The notes: generated by a model from the sequence alone, not told the origin. Counted from the first letter of the stretch, positions 1-8,654 are shown. The stretch is DNA of 64,000 bases from Streptomyces californicus (GCF_000717645.1 NZ_JNZZ01000011.1:62001-126000); one strand, 5' to 3'. Program-made: numbers and translations.

Positions 1-693
1 ACCGGCCTCGATGTCCCGGTCCACGTGGACGGGGCGTCCGGCGCGATGGTGGCGCCCTTCCTCGACCCGGACCTGGAGTGGGACTTCCGGCTGCCGAGGG
101 TGGCGTCGATCAACACGTCGGGCCACAAGTACGGGCTCGTCTACCCGGGCGTCGGCTGGGTGCTGTGGCGGGCGGCGGCGGCGCTGCCGGAGGAGCTGGT
201 CTTCCGGGTCAACTACCTGGGCGGCGAGATGCCCACGTTCGCGCTGAACTTCTCGCGGCCCGGGGCGCAGGTGGTCGCGCAGTACTACACGTTCCTGCGC
301 CTCGGGCACGAGGGCTACCGGGCGGTCCAGCAGGCGTCCCGGGACGTGGCCTGCGGGCTGGCGCGCGCGGTGGAGGGGCTGGGCGACTTCCGACTCCTCA
401 CCCGGGGCGACCAGTTGCCGGTGTTCGCCTTCACGACGAAGGACGACGTCCACGCGTACGACGTCTTCGACGTGTCGCGCCGGCTGCGCGAACGGGGCTG
501 GCTGGTCCCCGCGTACACCTTCCCGGCCGACCGCCAGGACCTGTCGGTGCTGCGGGTGGTGTGCCGCAACGGTTTCTCCTCGGACCTGGCCGAGCTGCTG
601 ATCGAGGACCTGAAACTGCTGCTGCCCGAACTCCGCTCCCAACGCCACCCGTTGAGCCAGGACCGGCCGGTGCCGACGGCGTTCCACCACTGA
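1..693 (+). CDS. gad: Glutamate decarboxylase, C-terminal part (5' end outside window)
   Basis: This is the C-terminal half of a pyridoxal-phosphate enzyme that converts glutamate to GABA and CO2 in the cytoplasm. The reading frame is already open at base 1, so the start lies upstream. About 230 of the usual 460-470 residues are visible. The fragment opens with the family motif HVDGASGAMVAPF. The cofactor lysine is in SINTSGHKYGL, with its codon at 127-129, and is followed by the typical YPGVGWVLWR and NYLGGEMPTFALNFSRP stretches. The C-terminus, ending in PTAFHH, is full length, so nothing suggests a broken gene. The next gene is convergent. The family call is firm; the substrate follows from close resemblance to GadB. 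Confidence 0.93.
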   Translation, partial: TGLDVPVHVDGASGAMVAPFLDPDLEWDFRLPRVASINTSGHKYGLVYPGVGWVLWRAAAALPEELVFRVNYLGGEMPTFALNFSRPGAQVVAQYYTFLRLGHEGYRAVQQASRDVACGLARAVEGLGDFRLLTRGDQLPVFAFTTKDDVHAYDVFDVSRRLRERGWLVPAYTFPADRQDLSVLRVVCRNGFSSDLAELLIEDLKLLLPELRSQRHPLSQDRPVPTAFHH

Positions 694-731
694 GACGGCG
701 GGCCCCTGGGGCAGTCGGCCGCCCTCCGCCG

Positions 732-1607
732 CTACCGGCCGATCCGGGTGAATCTCCGTACGGCCAGGGGGAAGAACACCGCGATGATCGCCGTCGGCCA
801 GAGCACCGCGAGGAGGCCGGCGTGTTCGGCGGCCCAGGAGCCGGACGTGGCACCGGGGTTGCCGAACAGGTCGCGTACGGCGGTGGCGGTGGCGGACATC
901 GGGTTCCACTCGACCACCGCGCCCAGCCAGGCCGGCATCGATCCGGGGGCCGCGAACACGTTGGAGAGGAAGCCGACCGGCCAGACCAGGATCTGGACCG
1001 CCGAGACCATCTCCGGCCGCCCCGCCACCAGGGCGAGGTGGATGCCCACCCAGAGCATCGCGAAGCGGAGCAGGAGCAGCAGCCCCATCGCGCCCAGCGC
1101 GGCGGTGGGTCCGTGGTGCCAGCGCCAGCCGACCGCGTACCCGACGCCGGTCATCACGGCGAGCGCGGCGACCGACTGGAGCATGTCCGCCGCGCTGCGG
1201 CCCACCAGCACCGCGCCCGGGGCCATCGGCATCGAGCGGAACCGGTCGATGACGCCCTTGCCGAGGTCCTGGGTGACCGCGAGCATCGTGCTCTCCAGGC
1301 CGAAGGCCATGGTCAGCGCGAGCATGCCGGGGACCAGGTACGCGGTGGGGTCGCCGTCCACGCCCCGGCCGCCGCCCACCAGATAGGTGAACATCAGGAG
1401 CAGCATCACCGGGAACGCCAGGTTGACCACGACCGCCACCGGCTGCCGGGCCCAGCGCGCCAGTTCGCGGCGGGTCATCGTCCAGGAATCGGCCGCCGCC
1501 CAGCCGAGCCGGGAGGCCGCCCCGCCCGGCTCGGGGGCCGCCGGCGCCCTGTGCGGCCCGGGGGCCGGGGGCGTCCCGCCGGAAGCCGTCGTCGCCGTCG
1601 CGCTCAT
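732..1607 (-). CDS. ABC-2 type transporter permease, DrrB-like
   Basis: This is the membrane subunit of a two-component drug-type ABC exporter of about 291 residues. After a Pro/Ala-rich cytoplasmic N-terminus it shows about six hydrophobic segments: [21 protein letters not shown], the [14 protein letters not shown] region, the [19 protein letters not shown] region, a [18 protein letters not shown] stretch and a final [19 protein letters not shown]. The [20 protein letters not shown] loop is typical of DrrB/ABC-2 permeases. Its ATG overlaps the stop of the upstream ATPase gene by four bases (ATGA, 1604-1607), so translation is probably coupled. The exported compound cannot be read from sequence. 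The PadR palindromes in front of the operon suggest substrate-responsive control. Confidence 0.92.
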   Translation of the reverse strand: MSATATTASGGTPPAPGPHRAPAAPEPGGAASRLGWAAADSWTMTRRELARWARQPVAVVVNLAFPVMLLLMFTYLVGGGRGVDGDPTAYLVPGMLALTMAFGLESTMLAVTQDLGKGVIDRFRSMPMAPGAVLVGRSAADMLQSVAALAVMTGVGYAVGWRWHHGPTAALGAMGLLLLLRFAMLWVGIHLALVAGRPEMVSAVQILVWPVGFLSNVFAAPGSMPAWLGAVVEWNPMSATATAVRDLFGNPGATSGSWAAEHAGLLAVLWPTAIIAVFFPLAVRRFTRIGR

Positions 1608-2611
1608 GCCGCCACCTCCGCCGGGCCGTTCTCCGCCGTCCTGCCGGTCCGCGCCGTCCCCCCGGCACCCGTACGCCGCTCGCCGTCCGGCCGCCCGGTC
1701 AGGAACAGGAACACCTCGTCCAGGGTCGGGCGGCGCACCGCGACGTCCTCCGCCTCGATGCCCGCCTCCTCCAGCGCCCGTACCGTCCGGGTCAGGGCCG
1801 CCATCCGGTCCGGGGCGGGCGCTCCGATCAGCCGCCGGTCGGGGTCGAGCGTCACGTCGTCGCCACCGAGCAGCGCACCGGCCTCCGCCAGCCGGGACGC
1901 GTCGCGCAGGACCACGTCGATCCGGTCGCCGCCGACCCGGGACTTCAGCTCGTCGGGGGTGCCCTCGGCGACCGCCCGGCCGCCGTCGATCAGGGAGATC
2001 CGGTCGGCCAACTGGTCCGCCTCCTCCAGGTACTGCGTGGTCAGCAGCACCGTGGCGCCGCCGCCGACCAGGGACCGCACCGCCTCCCACACCTCGGTCC
2101 GGCCGCGCGGGTCGAGGCCCGTCGTCGGCTCGTCCAGGAACAGCACGTCCGGGTCGGTGATCAGCGAGGCGGCCAGGTCGAGCCTTCTGCGCATCCCGCC
2201 GCTGTACCGCTCGACCGCCTTGCGTCCGGCGTCGGCGAGGCCGAACCGCTCCAGCAGCTCGTCCGCCCGGCTGCCCGCCCGGCGTGCGCCCAGGTGGTAC
2301 AGCCGCCCGAACATCTCCAGGTTCTGCCGGCCCCCGAGCTTCTCGTCGAGCGCCGCGTGCTGCCCGAGCAGCCCGATCCTGCGCCGCACCTCGGCCGCCC
2401 GCTCACGGACGTCGAGGCCGGCCACGGTCACCCTGCCCGCGTCGTGGCGCAGCAGCGTCGACATGATCCGTACGGCGGTGGTCTTGCCCGCCCCGTTGGG
2501 GCCGAGGACCCCGTGGACGGTGCCGCTCCGCACCGCCAGGTCCAGTCCGTCCAGAGCGCGCTTCTCCCCGTACCGCTTGTGCACGCCGTCCATGACGATC
2601 GCCTCGGTCAC
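1604..2611 (-). CDS. ABC transporter ATP-binding protein, DrrA-like
   Basis: This cytoplasmic ATPase (about 335 residues) should power the coupled DrrB-like permease. It has a Walker [14 protein letters not shown] near residue 40, the signature [12 protein letters not shown], and a Walker [13 protein letters not shown], followed by [16 protein letters not shown], the DrrA form of the switch region. The C-terminal extension ending in a [12 protein letters not shown] motif is the DrrA-family tail. I chose the GTG at 2611 because [15 protein letters not shown] is the normal family N-terminus. A longer in-frame reading from 2698 would run through the operator region. Two PadR-type palindromes lie 35 and 81 bases upstream. 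Confidence 0.93.
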   Translation of the reverse strand: MTEAIVMDGVHKRYGEKRALDGLDLAVRSGTVHGVLGPNGAGKTTAVRIMSTLLRHDAGRVTVAGLDVRERAAEVRRRIGLLGQHAALDEKLGGRQNLEMFGRLYHLGARRAGSRADELLERFGLADAGRKAVERYSGGMRRRLDLAASLITDPDVLFLDEPTTGLDPRGRTEVWEAVRSLVGGGATVLLTTQYLEEADQLADRISLIDGGRAVAEGTPDELKSRVGGDRIDVVLRDASRLAEAGALLGGDDVTLDPDRRLIGAPAPDRMAALTRTVRALEEAGIEAEDVAVRRPTLDEVFLFLTGRPDGERRTGAGGTARTGRTAENGPAEVAA

Positions 2612-2645
2612 GTTCCCGCCACCCCTCCGCAGCTCCGTCGCTTCA

Positions 2646-2661
2646 TAGTCAAACTTGACTA
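2646..2661. promoter_or_regulatory. Putative PadR operator 1 (drrA promoter)
   Basis: TAGTCAA-AC-TTGACTA is a perfect inverted repeat with 7-base arms. It lies 35 bases upstream of the drrA-like start codon. A near copy lies 46 bases away, and a third copy precedes the padR gene. Assignment to the neighbouring PadR protein is inferred from position and repetition. Confidence 0.7.
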
Positions 2662-2691
2662 GAGCGACGAAGGTAAACCCTGCGACGGCAT

Positions 2692-2707
2692 TCGTCAAAC
2701 TTGATTA
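2692..2707. promoter_or_regulatory. Putative PadR operator 2 (drrA promoter)
   Basis: TCGTCAA-AC-TTGATTA differs from operator 1 at two positions and keeps the GTCAA-AC-TTGA core. It overlaps the padR stop codon (2705-2707) and sits 81 bases upstream of the drrA-like start. Confidence 0.62.
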
Positions 2708-3346
2708 GTCGTCGTCCCCGGGATCGCGGACGCCGGTCGCGTACGGGTTCTCCTGGTCGTCGGCGAGCACCCCGACGAACGGGTCGCCCTCCCCCGCGAA
2801 GGTGTACGCGCCACCCTCGATCCGCTCGATCAGGCCCCGGGTCCACTCCGCGCCCGCGTCGGCGGAGTGCACCCACAGGTTCATGATCTCGCCGATGTGG
2901 CCCAGGGACTCGGGCCCCTCTGCGGGCGTGTAGTACTCGGTGACCGAGTCCCGCCAGCCCTTCATCGCCTCGACGCGCTCCTTGAGCAGCGCGACCGCCT
3001 CCTCGCGCGGCAGGTCGACGATGAACCCGACCGCCGCCGAGAGCACGTCCATGCTCTGGTCGTAGGTGCGCAGGGCGTCCCGGAGCAGGGTCCGGTACTC
3101 CGCCAGCCCTTCATCCGTGACCTCGTACTCGGTGCGCGGCGGGCCGCCGGCCGTGGACGGGGCCGTCTCGTGCGCGAGGAGCAGCCCCTGCTTCGCCATC
3201 TGCTTCAGGGCGTGGTAGATCGACCCGGGCTTGGCGTTGGACCACTCGTGGGCGCCCCAGAACTCCAGGTCGTTGCGGACCTGGTAGCCGTGGGCACGGC
3301 CGTGCATGCGCACTGCGCCGAGGACCAGCAGCCGGATCGCGGACAT
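2705..3346 (-). CDS. PadR family transcriptional regulator
   Basis: This winged-helix repressor has 213 residues. The N-terminus MSAIRLLVLGAVRMHGRAHGYQVRNDL is the PadR helix-turn-helix start. It continues with the recognition region SNAKPGSIYHALKQMAKQGLL and the wing YEVTDEGLAEYRTLL. The C-terminal half is helical and would form the dimer arm, as in PadR subfamily 1. It lies immediately upstream of a drrAB-type exporter operon in the same orientation. Near-identical palindromes sit before its own start and before drrA, so it probably represses itself and the exporter and is released by an exported compound. A GGAAG-containing ribosome site precedes the ATG. Confidence 0.93.
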   Translation of the reverse strand: MSAIRLLVLGAVRMHGRAHGYQVRNDLEFWGAHEWSNAKPGSIYHALKQMAKQGLLLAHETAPSTAGGPPRTEYEVTDEGLAEYRTLLRDALRTYDQSMDVLSAAVGFIVDLPREEAVALLKERVEAMKGWRDSVTEYYTPAEGPESLGHIGEIMNLWVHSADAGAEWTRGLIERIEGGAYTFAGEGDPFVGVLADDQENPYATGVRDPGDDD

Positions 3347-3359
3347 GGCACTTCCTTCC

Positions 3360-3375
3360 TATTCAACTTTGACTA
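3360..3375. promoter_or_regulatory. Putative PadR operator 3 (padR promoter)
   Basis: TATTCAA-CT-TTGACTA has one arm mismatch against the perfect copy at 2646. It lies 13 bases upstream of the padR start codon and overlaps the stop codon of the MFS gene (3373-3375), a position suited to autorepression. Confidence 0.65.
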
Positions 3376-4818
3376 GGGTAGCCGCGCCCGCTTGCGCCCG
3401 CGCGTCAGGTGTGCCCCCGGGGTACGGACGGCCACGGCCAGCAGCGCCGCGGCGAGGCATCCGGCGGCCAGCACGGCCCACACCACGTCGTACGTGCCGA
3501 ATACATCCCGCGCGGTGGCCCCGAGGAACGCCGAGGCGCCCGCGCCCAGTTGATGGGCGGCGTTGGTCCAGCCGAAGACGAGCGGACCGTCCTCGCCGTA
3601 CACCCGGCGGGCCAGTTCGATGACCGGCGGCACGGTCGCCACGTCGACGAGCCCGTACACCGCCGCGAACAGGAGCATCGGGGCCGAGACGCCGGACGTG
3701 AACACCAGGGGCAGCGCGAGGAGCGTCAGCGCGCGGACGGCGAAGCAGACGGACAGCACGCGGCGCGGGTCGAACCGGTCGGTCAGCCAGCCGGCCAGCA
3801 GCGCGCCGAGTGCGGAGAAGATCCCGATGAGCGAGAGCAGCGAGGCCGCAGCCGTCGCCCGCATGCCGTGATCGTGCGCGGCAGGGGCCCAGTTGGACCA
3901 CATGATGCCGTTGGTGGAGGCCCCGCAGAGCGCGAACGCCCCGGCCAGCAGCCAGAACGGTCCGGTGCGCGCCGACCGCATCAGGACCGTCACGGCCCGC
4001 GCCGCCGCCCCCGTGGCCGGCGCGGGCCTGGGGACGAACTCCCGTGCCCCGTACGGCCTGACGCCCACGTCGGCCGGGTGGTCGCGCAGCAGGAGGAGAA
4101 CCAGGGCGGCGACCGCGAGCGCCGCCAGAGCCGCCGTCACCACCGGCGGGCGCCAGCCGAAGCGGTCGACGGAACCGGCCAGCAGCGGCAGGAACAGCAG
4201 TTGGCCCAGATGGCTCGACGAGCTGAGCGCACCGGTCACCAGGGAGCGCCGCCGGTCGAACCAGCGCGCGGTGATCCCGGCGGCGAACGTCATCGTCAGG
4301 CAGCCGCTACCGAGGCCGATCAACACGCCCCAGTACGCGACCAGGTGCCACGGTCGGCTCATCGCCCCGGTCAGCAGCGCCCCCGCCGCGACCAGCAGCA
4401 GCGCGCCCACGACGACCTTGCGGGTCCCGGCCCTGTCCATCAGGGCGGCCGCGAACGGGGCGGTGAGGCCGAAGAGCACCATGTTCACCGAGGCGGCGAG
4501 CGCGATGGTGCCGCGCTCCCAGCCGAACTCCTCGTGCAGGGGCGTCACCAGCAGCCCGGGCACGGTGGTGAACGCCCCGGCCGTGACGATGGCCGCGCCC
4601 GCCACGGCGGCGATCACCCACGCCCGGTGGACACGGGGCCGACGCCGGCGTCGCGGGGAGGCCGAGCGGCCGTACGGGGAAGGCGGTGGCGGAGACGGGG
4701 AGGCCGAGCGGCCGTACGGCGAGGGAGGCGGGCCGTACGGGGAGGGCCTGGACGGAGGCGGGGAGGACGGAGGCGGCGAGGGCGGGCGCGGAGGCGGGTT
4801 CGGGGACGGAGGAGCCAT
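3373..4818 (-). CDS. MFS transporter with Pro/Ser-rich N-terminal tail
   Basis: This 12-segment major facilitator protein (about 481 residues) sits in the cytoplasmic membrane. The membrane domain begins near residue 60 (HRAWVIAAVAGAAIVTAGAF) and has the MFS_1 loop after the second segment, AALMDRAGTRKVVVGALLL. Similarity is to monocarboxylate and oxalate-formate type antiporters; the substrate is unknown. The first 55 residues are a Pro/Ser-rich tail holding a duplicated SPYGRSASP unit, coded by a visible DNA repeat near 4660-4730. I chose the ATG at 4818; the open frame continues upstream only as a shadow of the divergent regulator gene. The stop codon overlaps PadR operator 3. Confidence 0.87.
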   Translation of the reverse strand: MAPPSPNPPPRPPSPPPSSPPPSRPSPYGPPPSPYGRSASPSPPPPSPYGRSASPRRRRRPRVHRAWVIAAVAGAAIVTAGAFTTVPGLLVTPLHEEFGWERGTIALAASVNMVLFGLTAPFAAALMDRAGTRKVVVGALLLVAAGALLTGAMSRPWHLVAYWGVLIGLGSGCLTMTFAAGITARWFDRRRSLVTGALSSSSHLGQLLFLPLLAGSVDRFGWRPPVVTAALAALAVAALVLLLLRDHPADVGVRPYGAREFVPRPAPATGAAARAVTVLMRSARTGPFWLLAGAFALCGASTNGIMWSNWAPAAHDHGMRATAAASLLSLIGIFSALGALLAGWLTDRFDPRRVLSVCFAVRALTLLALPLVFTSGVSAPMLLFAAVYGLVDVATVPPVIELARRVYGEDGPLVFGWTNAAHQLGAGASAFLGATARDVFGTYDVVWAVLAAGCLAAALLAVAVRTPGAHLTRGRKRARLP

Positions 4819-4888
4819 ACGGGAAGCCTGGCGAGCCCGGGGCGGCCCGACGAGTGTCCGGATGGACCGGGTGCGCAAGGATATGGCC

Positions 4889-5896
4889 ATGACGGTCTTC
4901 ACCCACCCCGGTCGGCACCGCGTCGCCGTGCTCGCCCGCGCGGTCCTGCTCCCCATCGAGCTGGGCATCGTCCACCAGTGCTTCGGCCAGGCCCGGCAGG
5001 GGGCGTCGGCGGACGGCGAGCCGCTGTACGAGGTCGCCACCTGCTCGCTCGCACCGGGGGACGTGCGGACGGACGGCGACTTCACCGTGGCCGTCGCGCA
5101 CGGGCCCGAGGCGCTGGCCGAGGCCGACACCGTGATCGTGCTCTCCTCGTACGAGGACTACGTCCAGGAGAGCCCCGAGCTCCCGGCCCCGCTGGCCGAG
5201 GCCCTCGCGCTGGTCCGGCCCGGCGTCCGGGTGGCGTCGATCTGCACCGGGGCGTTCGTGCTGGCGTCGGCCGGGCTGCTCGACGGGCGGACCGCCACCA
5301 CCCACTGGCGGTACACGGAGCGGTTCGCCCGGCTCTTCCCGCGCGTCGGGCTCGACCCGGACGTGCTCTACACGGACAGCGGGTCCGTGCTGACCTCGGC
5401 GGGCTGCGCCTCGGGGATCGATCTGTGCCTGCACATGATCCGGCGTGATCACGGCACGGCCGTCGCGGGCGACGTGGCGCGCCGCACCGTCGTTCCGCCC
5501 CACCGGGAGGGCGGGCAGGCGCAGTTCATCCGGCGGCCGGTGCCGGAGAGGTCGGCGCCGGGGACCTCGGCGGCGCGCGACTGGGCGCTGCGCAGACTCC
5601 AGGACCCGATCACGCTCGGGCAGTTGGCGGCGCGGGAGTCGATGAGCGTACGCCACTTCACCCGGCGGTTCCGGGAGGAGTCCGGCATGACGCCGATGGC
5701 CTGGCTGACCCGGCAACGGATCGAGCTGGCCAGGGAGTTGCTGGAGGAGTCGGACATGCCCGTGGAGCAGGTGGCCGCCCGCACCGGGCTCGGTACGGCG
5801 GCCAATCTGCGGCAGCACTTCCACGCGGCGCTGGGTGTGTCGCCGAGCGCCTACCGCACCACGTTCCGGGGGCCTGCGGGCGGCCGGCAGAGCTGA
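4889..5896 (+). CDS. GlxA family regulator: DJ-1/PfpI domain plus AraC helix-turn-helix
   Basis: This is a predicted cytoplasmic transcription regulator of about 335 residues. Residues 10-165 form a class I glutamine amidotransferase-like (DJ-1/PfpI) fold, with the nucleophile-elbow sequence VRVASICTGAFVLASAGLL. Residues 220-325 form an AraC domain with two helix-turn-helices (LGQLAARESMSVRHFTRRF and the VEQVAARTGLGTAANLRQHF region, ending SPSAYR). The ATG at 4889 follows AAGG with eight bases spacing; an in-frame ATG at 4883 is too close to it. It is transcribed divergently from the MFS gene across a 70-base gap, so it may control that transporter. In this family the PfpI-like part senses an unknown ligand. 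Confidence 0.92.
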   Translation: MTVFTHPGRHRVAVLARAVLLPIELGIVHQCFGQARQGASADGEPLYEVATCSLAPGDVRTDGDFTVAVAHGPEALAEADTVIVLSSYEDYVQESPELPAPLAEALALVRPGVRVASICTGAFVLASAGLLDGRTATTHWRYTERFARLFPRVGLDPDVLYTDSGSVLTSAGCASGIDLCLHMIRRDHGTAVAGDVARRTVVPPHREGGQAQFIRRPVPERSAPGTSAARDWALRRLQDPITLGQLAARESMSVRHFTRRFREESGMTPMAWLTRQRIELARELLEESDMPVEQVAARTGLGTAANLRQHFHAALGVSPSAYRTTFRGPAGGRQS

Positions 5897-5935
5897 ACGG
5901 CGTTCACCCGAGGGGCGGTCGGCGCACGCGTCCGC

Positions 5936-7393
5936 TCAGAACGGGAAGACCGAGCGTCCGTGCTGGATCGACATCCACCGCTGCGTGGTGAACGCCTCGA
6001 CCACCGCCTCGCCGTTCAGCCGCCCGACTCCGGAGGTCTTCTCGCCGCCGAACGCGACCTGCGGATCGTCCTGCACCGTGGAGTCGTTGACGTGGAACAT
6101 CCCGCTGACGATCCGCTGCGCGAACTTCACCCCGCGCTCCGCGTCCCGCGTGTGGACCGCGCCGCTGAGCCCGTACGGCCCCTCGTTGACGATCCGGACG
6201 GCCTCCTCCTCGCCGTCGAACGTCAGCAGCAGGGCCACCGGCCCGAGGATCTCCTGCGTCAGCAGCGGGGAGTCCTCCGCGAGGCCGGTGAGGACGGTCG
6301 GGGCGACCACGTTGCCCACGGTCCGGCCCCGTACGAGGGCGGTCGCGCCGTCCGCCACCGCCCGCTCGACCAGGGCGTCCAGGGCGTCGGCCTGGAAGGC
6401 GTTGATGACCGGCCCGATCCGGGTCTCCGGATCCCGGGGGTCGCCGGCCTTGAGGGCGGCCACCTCGGCGGTGAACCGCTCGGTGAACTCGGCGGCCACC
6501 GACCGGTCGAGAAGGATCCGGTTGGCGGCCATGCTGACCTGCCCCTGGTACAGGAAGCGGCTGAACACGGCGGCCTGCACCGCGTACTCGACGTCGGCGT
6601 CCTCCAGCACCACCAGGGCGCTGTTCCCGCTGAGTTCGAGGATGGTCCGCTTGAAGCCGCCGGCCGCCGTGGCGGCGATGTGCCGGCCGACCCGGTCGGA
6701 GCCGGTGAACGAGATCACCTTGGGCACGGGGTGCTCGATGAACGCGTCGCCGATCTCGGCGCTGTCGGTGATGACCATGTTCAGCAGCCCGGCCGGCAGT
6801 CCCGCGTCCTCGAAGATCTTCGCTATCAGACCGCCGCCGACGACCGGGGCGTTCTGGTGGGGCTTGAGGACGACCGCGTTGCCGAGCGCGAGGGCGGGGG
6901 CGACGGACTTCATCGCCACCAGGAAGGGGAAGTTGAAGGCGCTGATGATGCCGACGACGCCGACGGGCAGCCGGTAGAGCCGGTTCTCCCGGCCGTCCCC
7001 CACGGCGGGCAGCAGCCGCCCGCTGGGCCGCAGCGCCTGGCGGACCGCCTCGCGCAGGAACTCGGCGGCGGCCTCGATCTCGTACCGGGACCGGGACCGC
7101 GTGCCGCCCAGTTCGTCGGTGATCGCCTCGGCTATCGCGTCCGCGCGCTCCAGGGTGATGTCCAGGGCCCGTTCGAGGACGGCGCGGCGCTCGTACGGGT
7201 TGACGGCGGCCCACTTCTGCTGGGCGCGCTCGGCGGCCCGGTAGGCCCGGTCGACCTCCAGCGCGGTGGCCACGGTGACGGCGGCGAGTTTCTCACCGTT
7301 GTAGGGATTGAAATCGATGATGTCCCACGAGCCGCTACCGGTCAGCCACTCGCCGTCGATGTACTGGTGGGCCAGTTCACGGAAGAAGGACAT
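5936..7393 (-). CDS. Aldehyde dehydrogenase family protein, catalytic Cys replaced by Ser
   Basis: This NAD(P)-dependent aldehyde dehydrogenase homologue (485 residues, full length) resembles benzaldehyde and vanillin dehydrogenases. The cofactor part shows GVVGIISAFNFPFLVAMK, the VVLKPHQNAP stretch and ISFTGSDRVGRHIA. The general-base glutamate is kept in LELSGNSALVV (usually ELGGNS). The usual FxxQGQxC motif reads FLYQGQVSMAANR, so residue 287, normally the thiol nucleophile, is Ser (codon at 6533-6535). It may therefore be inactive as a dehydrogenase or act in another way, such as esterase or a binding role. Start: ATG 7393 after AAGGGA. A 9-base inverted repeat lies upstream at 7425-7460. 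Confidence 0.9.
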   Translation of the reverse strand: MSFFRELAHQYIDGEWLTGSGSWDIIDFNPYNGEKLAAVTVATALEVDRAYRAAERAQQKWAAVNPYERRAVLERALDITLERADAIAEAITDELGGTRSRSRYEIEAAAEFLREAVRQALRPSGRLLPAVGDGRENRLYRLPVGVVGIISAFNFPFLVAMKSVAPALALGNAVVLKPHQNAPVVGGGLIAKIFEDAGLPAGLLNMVITDSAEIGDAFIEHPVPKVISFTGSDRVGRHIAATAAGGFKRTILELSGNSALVVLEDADVEYAVQAAVFSRFLYQGQVSMAANRILLDRSVAAEFTERFTAEVAALKAGDPRDPETRIGPVINAFQADALDALVERAVADGATALVRGRTVGNVVAPTVLTGLAEDSPLLTQEILGPVALLLTFDGEEEAVRIVNEGPYGLSGAVHTRDAERGVKFAQRIVSGMFHVNDSTVQDDPQVAFGGEKTSGVGRLNGEAVVEAFTTQRWMSIQHGRSVFPF

Positions 7394-7424
7394 GCAATCC
7401 CTTACTGCAGGCGTTCGCAGACTC

Positions 7425-7460
7425 CTGATGTGACGTCATGGTACTGACACTTCACATCAG
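7425..7460. promoter_or_regulatory. 9-base inverted repeat before the ALDH-like gene
   Basis: CTGATGTGA (7425-7433) pairs exactly with TCACATCAG (7452-7460) over an 18-base spacer that includes the palindrome TGACGTCA (7431-7438). It is 32 bases upstream of the ALDH-like start and covers the stop codon of the XRE gene. It may be an operator or a hairpin ending the XRE transcript. Confidence 0.45.
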
Positions 7461-8333
7461 TTGGAGCAGTCCGCGGAGAAGATCCCGGCTTTCGTCCGTG
7501 CCGGGGCTGTCCTGGGCGAGAGTCGCCATCGCCTTTTCGTACTGCGCGACTTCCTCGGGCTTGTCCAGATAGAGCGCACTTGTCAGCTGCTCCAGATAGA
7601 CGATGTCCGACAGATCGGATTCCGGAAAGCGCAGCATCGTGAAGGAGCCGCTTTCCCCGGCATGGCCGCCATGGCTGAAGGGAATGACCTGGAGCGTGAT
7701 GTTCGGCCGCTCCGACATATCGATCAGATGCCGCAACTGGGCACGCATCACCTCGCGTTCGCCGTACGGCCGGCGCAGCGCCGCCTCGTCGAGGACGGCG
7801 TGGAACGTGGGGGCGCGCTCGGAGACGAGGGCCTTCTGCCGCTCCAGGCGCAGCGCCACCCGGCGGTCGATCTCGGCGGGCGAGGCCCCGCGCATCCCGC
7901 GCGAGACGACGGCGTGGGCGTACGCCTCGGTCTGCAACAGGCCGTGGACGAACTGCACTTCGAAGATGCGGATCAGGGAGGCCGCGCCCTCCAGGCCGAC
8001 GTACGTCTGGAACCAGCCGGGCAGCACGTCGCCGTAACTGTGCCACCAGCCCGCCACGTTGGCCTCGCGGGCCAGGCCGAGAAGAGAGTCCCGTTCCGCC
8101 TCGTCCGTGACGCCGTAGAGGGTGAGCAGGTCCTCGACATCCCTGGCCTTGAAGCTCACCCGTCCCAACTCCATGCGGCTGATCTTCGATTCGGACGCCC
8201 GGATCGAGTAACCGGCCGCCTCACGGGTGACACCGCGCGACTCCCGCAGCCTCCTGAGCTGAGAGCCCAGGAGGATGCGCCGCACCACCGATCCACTCGA
8301 CTCGCCTGCCGACACTGGTCCGGCCCTCCCCAT
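7452..8333 (-). CDS. XRE-type regulator with DUF5753 (WhiJ/Scr1-like)
   Basis: This DNA-binding protein has 293 residues. Residues 15-75 form a helix-turn-helix (LGSQLRRLRESRGVTREAAGYSIRASESKISRMELGR), and DUF5753 fills the rest, with typical stretches GLLQTEAYAHAV, RQKAL and IPFSHGGHAG. The ATG at 8333 follows AGGA with good spacing; longer in-frame starts exist. In actinomycetes such genes pair with a DUF397 gene and often an RsbW-like ATPase, as in the whiJ and abaA loci linked to development and antibiotic control. Both partners are present here. It is divergent from the ATPase gene, and a shared 17-base motif in both promoters is a candidate binding site. Confidence 0.9.
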   Translation of the reverse strand: MGRAGPVSAGESSGSVVRRILLGSQLRRLRESRGVTREAAGYSIRASESKISRMELGRVSFKARDVEDLLTLYGVTDEAERDSLLGLAREANVAGWWHSYGDVLPGWFQTYVGLEGAASLIRIFEVQFVHGLLQTEAYAHAVVSRGMRGASPAEIDRRVALRLERQKALVSERAPTFHAVLDEAALRRPYGEREVMRAQLRHLIDMSERPNITLQVIPFSHGGHAGESGSFTMLRFPESDLSDIVYLEQLTSALYLDKPEEVAQYEKAMATLAQDSPGTDESRDLLRGLLQLM

Positions 8334-8654
8334 CGACGCTGTCCTGGCACGCGGAGCCCCCCGGAACCCCGACTGCCGGATTCTGCCACCAAAACGCTTC
8401 ACCCCGTACTCATTCGATTACGGAAATGAGAAGACGTCCGGAAAGCTCCGAAACTGACCTCGGGAAGAAATGCCCCGCAACCACCACGGTATCGGGCAGG
8501 TCCGGCGCGTGCACGTGCATCTGCCCTTGCATCTGCCGTGCGCATTCGGAACGATGGCCATCGCGCACCTGCGTGCTCGTGTTGTGCCGCTGTACCCCCC
8601 GCAGTACCGCTACAGGCAGTGCCGCTACAGCCGCGAATCCCGGGAGTGCCTCGT
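8334..8654. promoter_or_regulatory. Divergent promoter region of the XRE and ATPase genes
   Basis: This 321-base intergenic stretch is less GC-rich than its surroundings. It holds CGTGCACGTGCATCTGC at 8508-8524, whose exact reverse complement recurs at 9538-9554 upstream of the DUF397 gene, and a direct repeat of TGCATCTGCC at 8516-8525 and 8528-8537. No convincing ORF is present. It is probably a regulatory region for the XRE protein. Confidence 0.55.

Noticed and set aside
78-2648. An 856-codon open frame on the plus strand across gad and the drrAB-like genes
   Set aside because: Its product is Arg/Pro/Gly-rich with no domain, and it runs antisense to well-recognised ABC genes; long shadow frames are normal at this GC content.
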